Shown piece after piece: positions 25,419 through 33,735 of a stretch of DNA of 64,000 nucleotides. The notes under the pieces are model-generated. The model made no database searches. It had not been told where the DNA came from and worked only from the letters and a program-made list of their open reading frames with translations. The stretch is from the NCBI GenBank assembly GCA_937871505.1, contig CALMPF010000018.1:1-64000 (forward strand). Direction: 5' to 3'. A program made the position numbers and the translations under genes. How positions within the stretch are numbered: position 1 is the first letter of the stretch; each line of letters starts with the position of its first letter. The stretch comes from an uncultured Planctomycetia bacterium (GTDB taxonomy: Bacteria; Planctomycetota; Phycisphaerae; Phycisphaerales; SM1A02).

Positions 25419-26932
25419 TTCGCTTTCCTCCGCTCGCTTCGGACGGATCGCAGAATCTCCCATCCGGTTGGTCGGAAGTTTGGGAAGCGACCCATCGTTC
25501 CCATGAGAGTCCGCAGTTCGTCTTCGTCGAGATTCCATGCAGGTGCGTCGCCCCGTGACGCCTTCGTCCGAACTCTGTAGATGTGCTCGATCAGAAACAG
25601 CCGCTCGCGCATCGCCCAGTGGCCGAGGCGCTCGGCGACCTCGTCGACCTTGTTGGTCAGGATCGCAAGGAGTCGATCCGGGTTCGTGATCTGATCGAGG
25701 TTCCGCACGATCGCCCTCGCTGCGAAGAGGCACTGCCAGCCGACTGCCTCCGCGCGGTTGCTGTCTGCTGATCCAAGATCGGCGGTTCCATCAAGCGACT
25801 CAACGACCCCCTGGACGAACTCCTCCGCTTCGAGCACTCCGAGCTCGACATCGACCTCTCGAGCCGCCACTCGTGACGTGGCCGCGAGTGCTCGATTTCG
25901 TGAGTCTGCCTCCGGTGAACTCGACTCCAGCAGAGCGGCCGCCGTCTCGAGCAGCTGACGGATCTCGGTCAGGCGCGACTGGTCCGAGTCTCCACCTGCG
26001 ACGTGCCCTCTCCCGGAGAGCGCCATTGCGCGCACGAAGCTGGCCAGCGCCCTCAGGGCATCTCGCTCCGGATCGCCTGGTTCCGACGGCAGGCGTGAGA
26101 GCAACTCGAATGTCAGCGCGGCTGCTTCAAAGGTCGATCCGATGAGGTAGTAAGAAGCCGCGAGGCGCACCTGCAGGCGGAGCGCTGGAACTGATCCGTC
26201 CAGGGTGCGCCCCAATCCAGTGTGACATGCCTCGATCGACTCGAGGTAGCGTCCGTCGTGCTCGAAGGCGGTGTATCGGTACACCATCAGATGCCCGAAC
26301 GTCTCGCCGTCGAGTCCCCGCCAGCGCTCGGGATCGGTGAGCTCGATCACGTCCGCCCAGCGTTCCGCTTCGCAGAGCGCCCACGCCTCGCGCACCAGCG
26401 CGATCGCCTCGTCCTTGGTGAGCGTGGGTCCGTCGGCTTCCCTCGGTCCTGGTCCGTCCCCCTCGTCCATCCTCCCGCGAAGGTCCGCGACGATCATCTC
26501 GATCGGCCAGTCGAGGATCTCCGCGAGCGAGACCACCATGTCGAGCTTGGGGTTGCCCGAGTCGGGGACGATCGCGTGGACGTTGCGGCCGAGGGCGTCG
26601 GCGGTCTCCTTCTGCGACCAGCCGCGATAGGACTGCGCGAGTTCGATCATCGACTCGAGCCTTCTGCGGCTGATGGTGGGGTTCTGACCCGGCAGCGCGG
26701 TGCGCCAAGCGGCCTGCCGTGCCGGCGGCGTGGTCCGCGGATCGTCGGACGCGCGGCCCGAGCGATCGTCGGAGGCCTGAGCACGCGGGACGGTGCGAGG
26801 TTCCCTCGCTCGTTCGGCAGCGGGCTCCGCGCGCCGCTGATTCGCGCGACGTGCCGTCTTCGGCGACTTCTTCGAGTGCGGCGCGTCCTCCGAGCGGGCG
26901 CCGTCATGCGGATGGGCGTCATCCTTCGTCAT
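25415..26932 (-). CDS. Gene A, unit 2: XRE-type helix-turn-helix regulator with TPR-like helical domain
   Basis: 505 residues, the only full-length copy. Residues 1-80 are charged and disordered (MTKDDAHPHDGARSEDAPHS). Residues about 84-152 form an XRE-like helix-turn-helix: RRRLESMIELAQSYRGWSQK, ADALGRNVHA, LDMVVSLAEILDWPIEM. Residues about 170-480 are alternating amphipathic helices with spacing resembling TPRs (VREAWALCEAERWADVIELT, RYTAFEHDGRYLESIEACHT, ASYYLIGSTFEAAALTFELL). The C-terminus has LMGTMGRFPNFRPTGWEILR. HTH plus TPR is the layout of RRNPP peptide-sensing regulators; assignment to that group is inference. It has a promoter (27117-27146), a strong ribosome site and a 4-base overlap with B2. 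Confidence 0.82.
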   Translation of the reverse strand: MTKDDAHPHDGARSEDAPHSKKSPKTARRANQRRAEPAAERAREPRTVPRAQASDDRSGRASDDPRTTPPARQAAWRTALPGQNPTISRRRLESMIELAQSYRGWSQKETADALGRNVHAIVPDSGNPKLDMVVSLAEILDWPIEMIVADLRGRMDEGDGPGPREADGPTLTKDEAIALVREAWALCEAERWADVIELTDPERWRGLDGETFGHLMVYRYTAFEHDGRYLESIEACHTGLGRTLDGSVPALRLQVRLAASYYLIGSTFEAAALTFELLSRLPSEPGDPERDALRALASFVRAMALSGRGHVAGGDSDQSRLTEIRQLLETAAALLESSSPEADSRNRALAATSRVAAREVDVELGVLEAEEFVQGVVESLDGTADLGSADSNRAEAVGWQCLFAARAIVRNLDQITNPDRLLAILTNKVDEVAERLGHWAMRERLFLIEHIYRVRTKASRGDAPAWNLDEDELRTLMGTMGRFPNFRPTGWEILRSVRSERRKAK

Positions 26933-27419
26933 CGAGTGCTGCCTCCTCCCAAAGGAGCTTCGATCAGGATCGCGGTCGACGCGTTCGCATCCCCTCGCCG
27001 CCTCTCCCCACCCGCTGGAACGTGCCTTCTGGATCCTGCCACGCCGGATCCGGAGGCCGGGCTCGGAGGGTGTCTCGACGCGGGTCTCGAGCGCGAGCCG
27101 CGACTGCGTTGGCTGGAAACTACCGCCGTGCGATCGGCATTGTCAAGGAGAAAGTGCTCCGCCGTCGGTTGGCGGATCAATCGGGTTCGACGCCAGGAGG
27201 CGGTGCGTCTCGTTCGGTCCCGTCCGGGGCTCCAACGCAGCTTCCGCTGCCGACCCGCCCGACGCCCGCCCGAGGCCGAACGTCTCCGGCAGCGCGCGAC
27301 CGGGGGGCGGAGACTCGAACGGCGCGGGGCAGGTCGACTCGCAAGGCCCAATCAGGAAAGTGCGTGACGTTGGGGACGCGCCGCGCAGCGGTGGCGTCGG
27401 GCGTCCCCGAAAGCGGCCC
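26933..27419 (-). promoter_or_regulatory. Conserved leader and promoter of unit 2
   Basis: No gene. Its sequence is the same as the unit 1 leader apart from a short deletion of the duplicated CCCGCTGGAAC word and scattered substitutions. The promoter is TTGACA/TAGTTT at 27146-27117. The inverted repeat seen in unit 1 is weakened here by one substitution. Confidence 0.7.
27117..27146 (-). promoter_or_regulatory. Sigma-70-like promoter of unit 2
   Basis: TTGACA (27146-27141), 18 bases, TAGTTT (27122-27117); conserved with the unit 1 promoter. Confidence 0.7.
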
Positions 27420-27779
27420 TCACGCTCCCTGAACGCGGCACCACCAGTCGTAGAGCCGGACCATCCCCGCGATCATCCACGGATCGGTGATGCCGTTGGC
27501 CATCACCCAGGCCGCAAAGGAGAACTTCGGATCGCCGTCGAGCGCGACGTAGCTCTCGTAGAGGACGAAGAAGCGGGGAAGCAGCGGGACGAGGTGCGGG
27601 GAAGGGGGAGGTGGAAAGGGCACGCCGGTTGCCCACCAGCCCACTTGCTGCGCTCCTCTTGACTCGGCGCCTTCAGCGGACCCGGACCGGAGTCCACAAA
27701 ACGCGAACGCGGCGGCGATCGACATCGCGAAGGCGGATCGCGCTAGTGGGCGGAGACTACGGCCCGCCGGGGGCTTCAT
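27420..27779 (-). CDS. Gene B, unit 3: small exported protein of unknown family
   Basis: 119 residues from ATG 27779, overlapping the A3 stop (ATGA). The N-terminus is MKPPAGRSLRPLARSAFAMS with hydrophobic IAAAFAFCGL and a candidate cleavage region SGSAEGAES. This signal differs from those of B1 and B2, while the C-terminal part from PPPPSPH is identical to both. Predicted exported. Same unknown family; confidence comes from three-fold conservation, coupling and the export signals. Confidence 0.75.
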   Translation of the reverse strand: MKPPAGRSLRPLARSAFAMSIAAAFAFCGLRSGSAEGAESRGAQQVGWWATGVPFPPPPSPHLVPLLPRFFVLYESYVALDGDPKFSFAAWVMANGITDPWMIAGMVRLYDWWCRVQGA

Positions 27780-28240
27780 GGGAGCCGACCTCTTTCCTCA
27801 GCTCGCACAGCATCGAGGATGCGCCATCCGGTGCGACGGAAGCCTGGGAACCGTCCCATTGTGCCCGCGAGCACCCTGACATCCTGTGCATCGAGGCGCC
27901 AGTCGCGTTCGGCCGCACTCTGCGACCAGCCGCGATAGGACTGCGCGAGCTCGATCATCGACTCGAGCCTTCTGCGGCTGATGGTGGGGTTCTGACCCGG
28001 CAGCGCGGTGCGCCAAGCGGCCTGCCGTGCCGGCGGCGTGGTCCGCGGATCGTCGGACGCGCGGCCCGAGCGATCGTCGGAGGCCTGAGCACGCGGGACG
28101 GTGCGAGGTTCCCTCGCTCGTTCGGCAGCGGGCTCCGCGCGCCGCTGATTCGCGCGACGTGCCGTCTTCGGCGACTTCTTCGAGTGCGGCGCGTCCTCCG
28201 AGCGGGCGCCGTCATGCGGATGGGCGTCATCCTTCGTCAT
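27776..28240 (-). CDS. Gene A, unit 3: truncated form ending within the helix-turn-helix
   Basis: 154 residues. Residues 1-107 equal A2 up to SYRGWSQ, in the middle of the helix-turn-helix. The sequence then jumps (SAAERDWRLDAQDVRVLAGT) to a version of the extreme C-terminus, MGRFPGFRRTGWRILDAVRA. The recognition helix and the whole TPR-like region are absent. The frame stays open to the ATGA overlap with B3. A functional DNA-binding role is unlikely; it may serve mainly as a leader for B3 translation or as an interfering fragment, both inferred. Confidence 0.7.
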   Translation of the reverse strand: MTKDDAHPHDGARSEDAPHSKKSPKTARRANQRRAEPAAERAREPRTVPRAQASDDRSGRASDDPRTTPPARQAAWRTALPGQNPTISRRRLESMIELAQSYRGWSQSAAERDWRLDAQDVRVLAGTMGRFPGFRRTGWRILDAVRAEERGRLP

Positions 28241-28720
28241 CGAGTGCTGCCTCCTCCCAAAGGAGCTTCGATCAGGATCGCGGTCGACGCGTTCGCATCC
28301 CCTCGCCGCCTCTCCCCACCCGCTGGAGCCCGCCCGCTGGAACGTGCCTTCTGGATCCTGCCACGCCGGGTCCGGAGGCCGGGCTCGGAGGGTGTCTCGA
28401 CGCGGGACTCAAGCGCGAGCCGCGACTGCGCTGGCTGGAAGCTACCGCGGTGAGATCGGAATTGTCAAGGAGAAAGTGCTCGGCCGTCGGTTGGCGGGGA
28501 ATCGGGTTTGACGACAAGAGACCGTGCGTCTCGTTCGGTCCCGTTCGTGGCTCCGACGCAGCTTCCGCTGCCGACCCGCCCGACGCCCGCACGACGCCCG
28601 CCCGAGGCCGAACGTCTCCGGCGCGGCCCGACCGGGGGGACGCACCGTCGAACGGCGCGGGGCAGGTCGACTCGCAAGGACATATAAGGACCTTGGTTCC
28701 GTTGGGGACGCGCCGCGCGG
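28241..28720 (-). promoter_or_regulatory. Conserved leader and promoter of unit 3
   Basis: Promoter TTGACA (28468-28463), 18 bases, TAGCTT (28444-28439); one -10 base differs from units 1 and 2. The ribosome site before A3 is the same. Confidence 0.65.
28439..28468 (-). promoter_or_regulatory. Sigma-70-like promoter of unit 3
   Basis: TTGACA, 18-base spacer, TAGCTT on the minus strand. Confidence 0.6.
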
Positions 28721-28792
28721 GGTGTGCCCAGGTCCGCGGACAGGCCAGCGCGGGGCGAGTCAGTGTCCGCTCTCGCCCCGGTCAGTCACGTC

Positions 28793-28844
28793 GATCGCCC
28801 CAGCCGATCGCCCCAGCCGATTGCCCCAGCCGATTGCCCCAGTC
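28793..28844. repeat. 13-base tandem repeat upstream of the kinase gene
   Basis: Four units of GATCGCCCCAGCC/GATTGCCCCAGCC in a row, the last ending AGTC. They lie in the non-coding gap between the A-B array and the kinase start. Confidence 0.85.
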
Positions 28845-29027
28845 GACCGGCCCGGCGGTGCGCTGCTCAGCCCCGATTCCAACTGGCCCTGTTCCCGCGT
28901 CGTTCGGTCGGCGATACTGACGATCCGCCGCCGGACTTTCACCGTCGACGGCCGTTCGTCGCGGGCGGCCAGCTCTCGTCGCGGTCGCTCGGTGCGTGCC
29001 CCTCGGCTAGGCCTCCTTACTTCAGTC

Positions 29028-32000
29028 GTGACGACTCCGCCAGAGCATCCCCAGTCGCTGCCGCCGCAGTCGCCCTCCCCTTCGGAGGGCGTCCGAGGCA
29101 CCCCGGCGCCGGTTGAAGAGGCCGTCACGGCCGTCGGGCCGACCGGGGAGCGTGGCCGCTCTGCGTTGCGCAGCGACGCCCGCGCGCCGTGGTCGCCCGA
29201 CTCGACGCAGTCGTCCGATTCGGCGCAGTCGCTCGGGTCCGCGCTCTCCGCCGAGTCTTCGGGGTTCGCGGAGTCCTCAGACGCATCGGACCTCGCCAGC
29301 TCGCTGCGCCCGGGCCGACCGCCCCTCGGCAGCACCGCCGACCCGCGCGAGGCGGGCGCTTCGCCGCCGGCCGCAGGGGCCGCCGCATCCGCTCGGCCGC
29401 GATCGGGCCCCGCCGCCGGCGCCCCGACGGAACGGCTCCCCGCCGCTGATGAAGCAAGTCCCGACGCAGCCGCCGAGGAGCACTCCGGCCTCTCCGCCGA
29501 TGACCTGCCGACGGCGTTGCCGTCGGAGGTGCCCGGCTCGTGGCACGGCGTCTCGATGCGCGGGTCGCAGCTTGGGCCGCACTCTTCGGAAGCGCGCGGA
29601 TCGATCCACGGCGGACGCGGCGACGGGCGATCGCGCGCCGCCGAAGCGTCGTTCGCGGAGCGCCTCCCGCCGCCGCTTCCGGAGCACGTCGGACCCTATC
29701 GCGTGGTGCGGAGGATCGGCGAGGGTGGCATGGGGGCCGTCTACCTCGCCCATCGCGACGGCGAGAGCGAGCCGCGGCCGATTGCGATCAAGGTGATGCG
29801 CGTCAGCGCCTCGGGAGGCGACATGCTGCTGCGCTTCCGGAGGGAGCGGCGCGTGCTCGCGGGGCTCGATCACCCCAACATCGCGAAGCTGCTCGATGCC
29901 GGAGAGACCGAACAGGGCGAGCCCTACTTCGCGATGGAGTACGTCGACGGCCAGCCGATCGACGAGTACTGCGACTCGCGCCGCCTCACCGTCGACGAGC
30001 GCGTGTCCCTCTTCGTCGATGTCTGCGCCGCGGTGCGGCATGCGCACGGCAATCTTGTCGTGCACCGCGACATCAAGCCGCGGAACATCCTCGTCACCGC
30101 CGACGGCTCGCCGAAGCTGCTGGACTTCGGCATCGCCAAGCTGATCAGCGTCGATGCCCCCTCGGGTCCGGAGCTGCCCACGGCGCCGGAGGTCCGGGCG
30201 ATGACGCCCGAGTACGCCTCCCCGGAGCAGATTCGCGGGCTGCCGATCTCGACCTCGTCCGACGTCTATTCGCTCGGCGTGGTGCTCTACGAGCTGCTCG
30301 CGGGACGACGCCCGTACCGCTTCGCGACCCGATCGATGCGCGAGGTCGAGCGCATTGTCTGCGAGGGCGAGGTCCGGCGGATGAGCGAGGTCGTCGTCGA
30401 GCCGGATCAGCGCTTCCGCATCGACGACGAGGGTCAGCTCGTGCCCATCGGCGCTCCGGTCGCTCCCGCGCGGATCGCGGAGCTGCGCAGCGAGACGCTC
30501 CCGCGCCTGCGTCGGCGCCTCGCCGGCGATCTCGACACCATCGTGCTGATGGCGATGCGGAAGGAACCGCAGCGGCGGTACGCCTCGGTCGAGGCGCTTG
30601 CGGAGGATCTGCGCCGACATCTCGCAGGACACCCGGTCTCCGCCGTCCCCGACAGCACCGCGTACCGACTGGTGAAGTTCCTGACCCGGCATCGAGCCGG
30701 CGTCGCGGCGGCGGCGAGCACGGCGGCCATTCTCGTGCTCTCCTCGGCGGCGTTCGCCTGGCAGGCGCAGGTCGCGCGGCGGGAGCGCACCGCCGCCGTC
30801 GAGGCGTCGCGCGCCGCGGAGCTCGCGCGGGCCGAGGCCGATCGGCAGCGCGCCGAGGCGGAGCTTCAGCGCGATCGCGCGGCGCGTCGCTTTCAGCAGG
30901 TCCGCGACCTGTCGACCGATTTCGCGATCTCGGTCAACGAGCAGATCGAGCGGCTCGAGGGCTCGACGCCGGTGCGGCTGCGGCTCGTCGAGACCAGTCT
31001 CGGGCACCTCGACGGCCTCCGCGAGGACGCCGGCGACGATCCCGCGCTGCTCTCGCGGATCGCCTCGGCCTACATGCGCTTCGGCGATCTCCTCGGCGGC
31101 GGGCGCGGCGCGAATCTCGGCGACGCCGCAGGAGCGCTCGCGAGCTACCGCAACGCCCGGGCGATCCGCGCTGGACTCGTCGGCCAGGACCCGGCCGACC
31201 TCCTCGTGCGGCGCTCGCTCGCTGCGACCGACCTCGCGATCGCCCGCCAGCTCGCCTCGGATGGCGAGCTCGATCTCGGCGACGATCATCTGCGCGACGC
31301 GATCGCAGCCATCGAGGCGATGCTCACGGTCCGCCCCGACGATGCCGAGAACCGCCGCATGCTCGCAGTGGCGCTCCAGCAGCGCGGCGATCTGCTGGCG
31401 TCGATTCCCGGTCGGCAGGAGGAGGCCGACGCGCTCCATGAGCGCTCCGTCGGGCTCCGCGCCGCGCTCGCGGCAGAAGCCCCCGAGAGCGAGGATCGCC
31501 TCCGCGACCTCACGACCGCGATGTCGCGGCAGGCGCGCGCCGCGGTCGAGCGCGGCGACGCGAACGGCGCGGAGCGGATCTACCTTGAACAGATCGCGAT
31601 CCGCTCGCGCCTCGCCGAGGCGAACCCCGACGACGCGCGGTTCCGCCGCGACCTGATGCTCGCCCGCCGGAGCTACGCCGAGTTCCTCTCGGACATCGGC
31701 CGCCGCGCCGAGTCGCTCGCGGAGCTGGAAGCGATCGAGCCGATCGCCCTCCGGCTCGCCGCCGCGGATGAGACCAACGTCCGCGCCCAGCGCGACCTCG
31801 CCATGACGCTTGACAGCCTCGGCCGGACGCTGATCGCCGACGGCGCCGCCGAGGCCGCGGTGCCGGTCCTTCAGCGGGCGCTCGAGCGGATCGAATGGTG
31901 CTTCGAGCGGGCGCCGAACGATCGGGGCACGCTGGCGGTCTCCGCAGCGATCGCCGAGCGGCTCGCGACGCTGATCTACGACGACGGCCCCGAGTTCGCC

Positions 32001-32378
32001 ACGGCGCTTCAGGAGCGCAGCGTCGAGCGCTGGCGCCGCCACGCCGCGGCGGTCGCGCGCGGCGACGAGGCCCCGCGCGGGAGCATCAACGTCGCCCGCA
32101 CGCTGACGCAGTTGGGCAACATGTACAAGGAAGGGGGCCGTGTCGGCGATGCCCGCGCGACGCTCCTCGCCGCGATCGCCGAGTACGACGCCGCCGCGCG
32201 CGACGCCGCGCTGCCGGAGGCGCTCGCCGCGGATCGCAGCCGGGCGATCGCGAAGCTGGAGGATCTCGAGGCCGAAGCCGATCGCGCCGAGACCGGACGC
32301 GGCCCGTGGAGTTCCTCGGTGGTCGCGCCCTCGAAGGGCGCGGGCGGCTCGCTCCCGGGAACGGGATCGCTGCGATGA
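29028..32378 (+). CDS. Membrane Ser/Thr protein kinase with C-terminal TPR-like domain
   Basis: 1116 residues from GTG 29028; the start is uncertain because no ribosome site is clear. A long Ser/Pro/Ala-rich N-terminal tail of about 220 residues precedes a PknB-type kinase domain: YRVVRRIGEGGMGAVYLAHR (P-loop), AIKVMR (catalytic Lys about 252), VVHRDIKPRNILV, LLDFGIAK and YASPEQIRG. A membrane helix follows (AAAASTAAILVLSSAAFAW, about 558-580), then a coiled region rich in Ala/Glu/Arg and repeated TPR-like helices to the end. This layout is common in Planctomycetota. It probably signals across the membrane with the TPR part outside, or by scaffolding. Target unknown. Confidence 0.9.
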   Translation: MTTPPEHPQSLPPQSPSPSEGVRGTPAPVEEAVTAVGPTGERGRSALRSDARAPWSPDSTQSSDSAQSLGSALSAESSGFAESSDASDLASSLRPGRPPLGSTADPREAGASPPAAGAAASARPRSGPAAGAPTERLPAADEASPDAAAEEHSGLSADDLPTALPSEVPGSWHGVSMRGSQLGPHSSEARGSIHGGRGDGRSRAAEASFAERLPPPLPEHVGPYRVVRRIGEGGMGAVYLAHRDGESEPRPIAIKVMRVSASGGDMLLRFRRERRVLAGLDHPNIAKLLDAGETEQGEPYFAMEYVDGQPIDEYCDSRRLTVDERVSLFVDVCAAVRHAHGNLVVHRDIKPRNILVTADGSPKLLDFGIAKLISVDAPSGPELPTAPEVRAMTPEYASPEQIRGLPISTSSDVYSLGVVLYELLAGRRPYRFATRSMREVERIVCEGEVRRMSEVVVEPDQRFRIDDEGQLVPIGAPVAPARIAELRSETLPRLRRRLAGDLDTIVLMAMRKEPQRRYASVEALAEDLRRHLAGHPVSAVPDSTAYRLVKFLTRHRAGVAAAASTAAILVLSSAAFAWQAQVARRERTAAVEASRAAELARAEADRQRAEAELQRDRAARRFQQVRDLSTDFAISVNEQIERLEGSTPVRLRLVETSLGHLDGLREDAGDDPALLSRIASAYMRFGDLLGGGRGANLGDAAGALASYRNARAIRAGLVGQDPADLLVRRSLAATDLAIARQLASDGELDLGDDHLRDAIAAIEAMLTVRPDDAENRRMLAVALQQRGDLLASIPGRQEEADALHERSVGLRAALAAEAPESEDRLRDLTTAMSRQARAAVERGDANGAERIYLEQIAIRSRLAEANPDDARFRRDLMLARRSYAEFLSDIGRRAESLAELEAIEPIALRLAAADETNVRAQRDLAMTLDSLGRTLIADGAAEAAVPVLQRALERIEWCFERAPNDRGTLAVSAAIAERLATLIYDDGPEFATALQERSVERWRRHAAAVARGDEAPRGSINVARTLTQLGNMYKEGGRVGDARATLLAAIAEYDAAARDAALPEALAADRSRAIAKLEDLEAEADRAETGRGPWSSSVVAPSKGAGGSLPGTGSLR

Positions 32379-32599
32379 GCCGCCGAGGCGAGCGCCCGCG
32401 AGGATCGGCGGACGGAGGGTCGGGAAGTCGCGAGGGTGGCCGATCTGCGGGAAGGGGTCCGGGACATGCCGGCGGTCGGCGTTCCGAGGGACGGCGTTCG
32501 GCGGCCCACCGCACCGGCGGGCGGAGACCCGACGCGCGGCGCGTCCGCAGCGGCGATCGCGGGGGGCGCGCGGGCGACCGAACTGGATCGCGAGCGCCG

Positions 32600-33607
32600 A
32601 TGCCGGAGTCCGGCCACGTCCCGGTCCTGCTCGAGCCCGTCCTTCGGCTGCTTGCACCGCAGACCGGCGAGGTCGCCGTGGACTGCACCGCAGGGCGCGG
32701 CGGCCACGCGGCGGCGCTCGCCGCCCGGCTTGGTCCGACCGGGACGCTCGTCGCGGTCGACCTCGACGAGGGCAACCTCGCCTACGTCGAATCGCGCCTC
32801 CGCGACGCAGCGGTCGAGGGGGGAGCGCCGCGGTTCGTCGCCCTCCACGGCTCCTTCGCGGACGCCCCCGCGCGGCTGATCGAGGCTGGGCTCACCGCCG
32901 ACGTGGTGCTGGCCGATCTCGGCTTCTCCTCGATCCATGTCGACGACCCCGCGCGCGGCTTCAGCTTCGCCGCAGAGGGCCCCCTCGACATGCGTTACGA
33001 CCGGTCGCGCGGCCGAACGGCTGCCGAACTTCTGCGCGCGTTCTCGGAGCGCGAGCTGACGGAGATGCTCCTGCATCTGGGCGAGGAACCGCTGGCGGCG
33101 AAGATCGCGGGAAAGATTGCCCAGGTTCGGCGCCGCGAGCCGATAGAGACGACGCGACAACTTGCAGGCCTCGTGGAGGAGGCGTACGGCGCCCGCGCCC
33201 GATACGCCCGCCTGCATCCGGCCACGCGGACGTTCATGGCGCTGCGCATCGCCGTCAACGACGAGCTCAACGCGCTCTCGACCCTGCTGCGGCAGGTCGG
33301 CGAGGAAGCGGAGCGCGTCGCGGCGAAGGGCGCAGCCGCGGAAGCGGCGGGCTGGTTGCGGTGCGGATCGAGAGTGGCGATCATCGCCTTCCACAGCCTC
33401 GAGGACCGGCTGGTCAAGCACGCGTTCGCGAGCGCGGCGGGTCGAGGGCTCGCCGCTCGCCTGACGCGGCGGCCGGTCGTCGCCGATGACGCCGAGCTCG
33501 CCGCGAACCCGCGAGCGAGGCCCGCGAAGCTGAGGGCCATCGCCCTCGGACATGCTGAGGACCGAGTCCACGGAGAGGATTCCGGTCGCGAGGACGACGA
33601 CGGATGA
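32600..33607 (+). CDS. rsmH: 16S rRNA (cytosine1402-N4)-methyltransferase RsmH
   Basis: 335 residues from ATG 32600, beginning MPESGHVPVLLEPVLRLLAP. Motifs of the MraW family: DCTAGRGGHAAALA (SAM site), AVDLDEGNL, VVLADLGFSSIHVDDPARGF, GPLDMRYDRSRGRTAAELL, TRTFMALRIAVNDEL and VAIIAFHSLEDRLVKHAF. It methylates C1402 in the ribosomal P-site. It leads a cell-division/wall cluster (rsmH, LysM protein, ftsL-like, ftsI), as in many dcw clusters; mraZ is not directly upstream. Confidence 0.96.
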   Translation: MPESGHVPVLLEPVLRLLAPQTGEVAVDCTAGRGGHAAALAARLGPTGTLVAVDLDEGNLAYVESRLRDAAVEGGAPRFVALHGSFADAPARLIEAGLTADVVLADLGFSSIHVDDPARGFSFAAEGPLDMRYDRSRGRTAAELLRAFSERELTEMLLHLGEEPLAAKIAGKIAQVRRREPIETTRQLAGLVEEAYGARARYARLHPATRTFMALRIAVNDELNALSTLLRQVGEEAERVAAKGAAAEAAGWLRCGSRVAIIAFHSLEDRLVKHAFASAAGRGLAARLTRRPVVADDAELAANPRARPAKLRAIALGHAEDRVHGEDSGREDDDG

Positions 33608-33735
33608 CCGGCATCAGGTGCCGGAATCCGTGGGGACGGTGGATGGCCGGTGGGCGGCCGTCGACTGCGGTCCCCCGAGTGTGAGCCACAGGCCGCCGTG
33701 GGCGTTCAGCCCCCAGGCCGCAGGGATGCGAAGCC

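Larger units (their letters stand above)
26611..27612. repeat. Direct repeat between units 2 and 3
   Basis: Covers the first about 107 codons of A2, its leader and the constant part of B3. The A-coding part (26611-26932) is identical or nearly so to 27919-28240 in unit 3; unit 1 keeps only 24 codons of it. Confidence 0.85.
27919..28720. repeat. Array-end repeat: A3 start plus leader
   Basis: Matches 26611-27397 through the A coding part and most of the leader. It ends near 28720, where units 1 and 2 would continue into a B gene. The following sequence belongs to the kinase side, so the array looks broken off at this point. Confidence 0.8.

Noticed and set aside
25053-25733. Long form of gene B2 (226 residues)
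   Set aside because: The upstream part is the shifted reading of gene A2. All three units place the B start in the 4-base overlap with A.
23704-28720. The tandem array as a CRISPR or integron cassette array
   Set aside because: Repeats are 0.2-1 kb and contain coding sequence and promoters; there are no short spaced repeats, no attC-like sites and no integrase or cas gene.
28524-29027. N-terminal 168 codons of the longest kinase frame
   Set aside because: They read through the A3 promoter/leader repeat and a 13-base tandem repeat, and the translation has no protein-like character.
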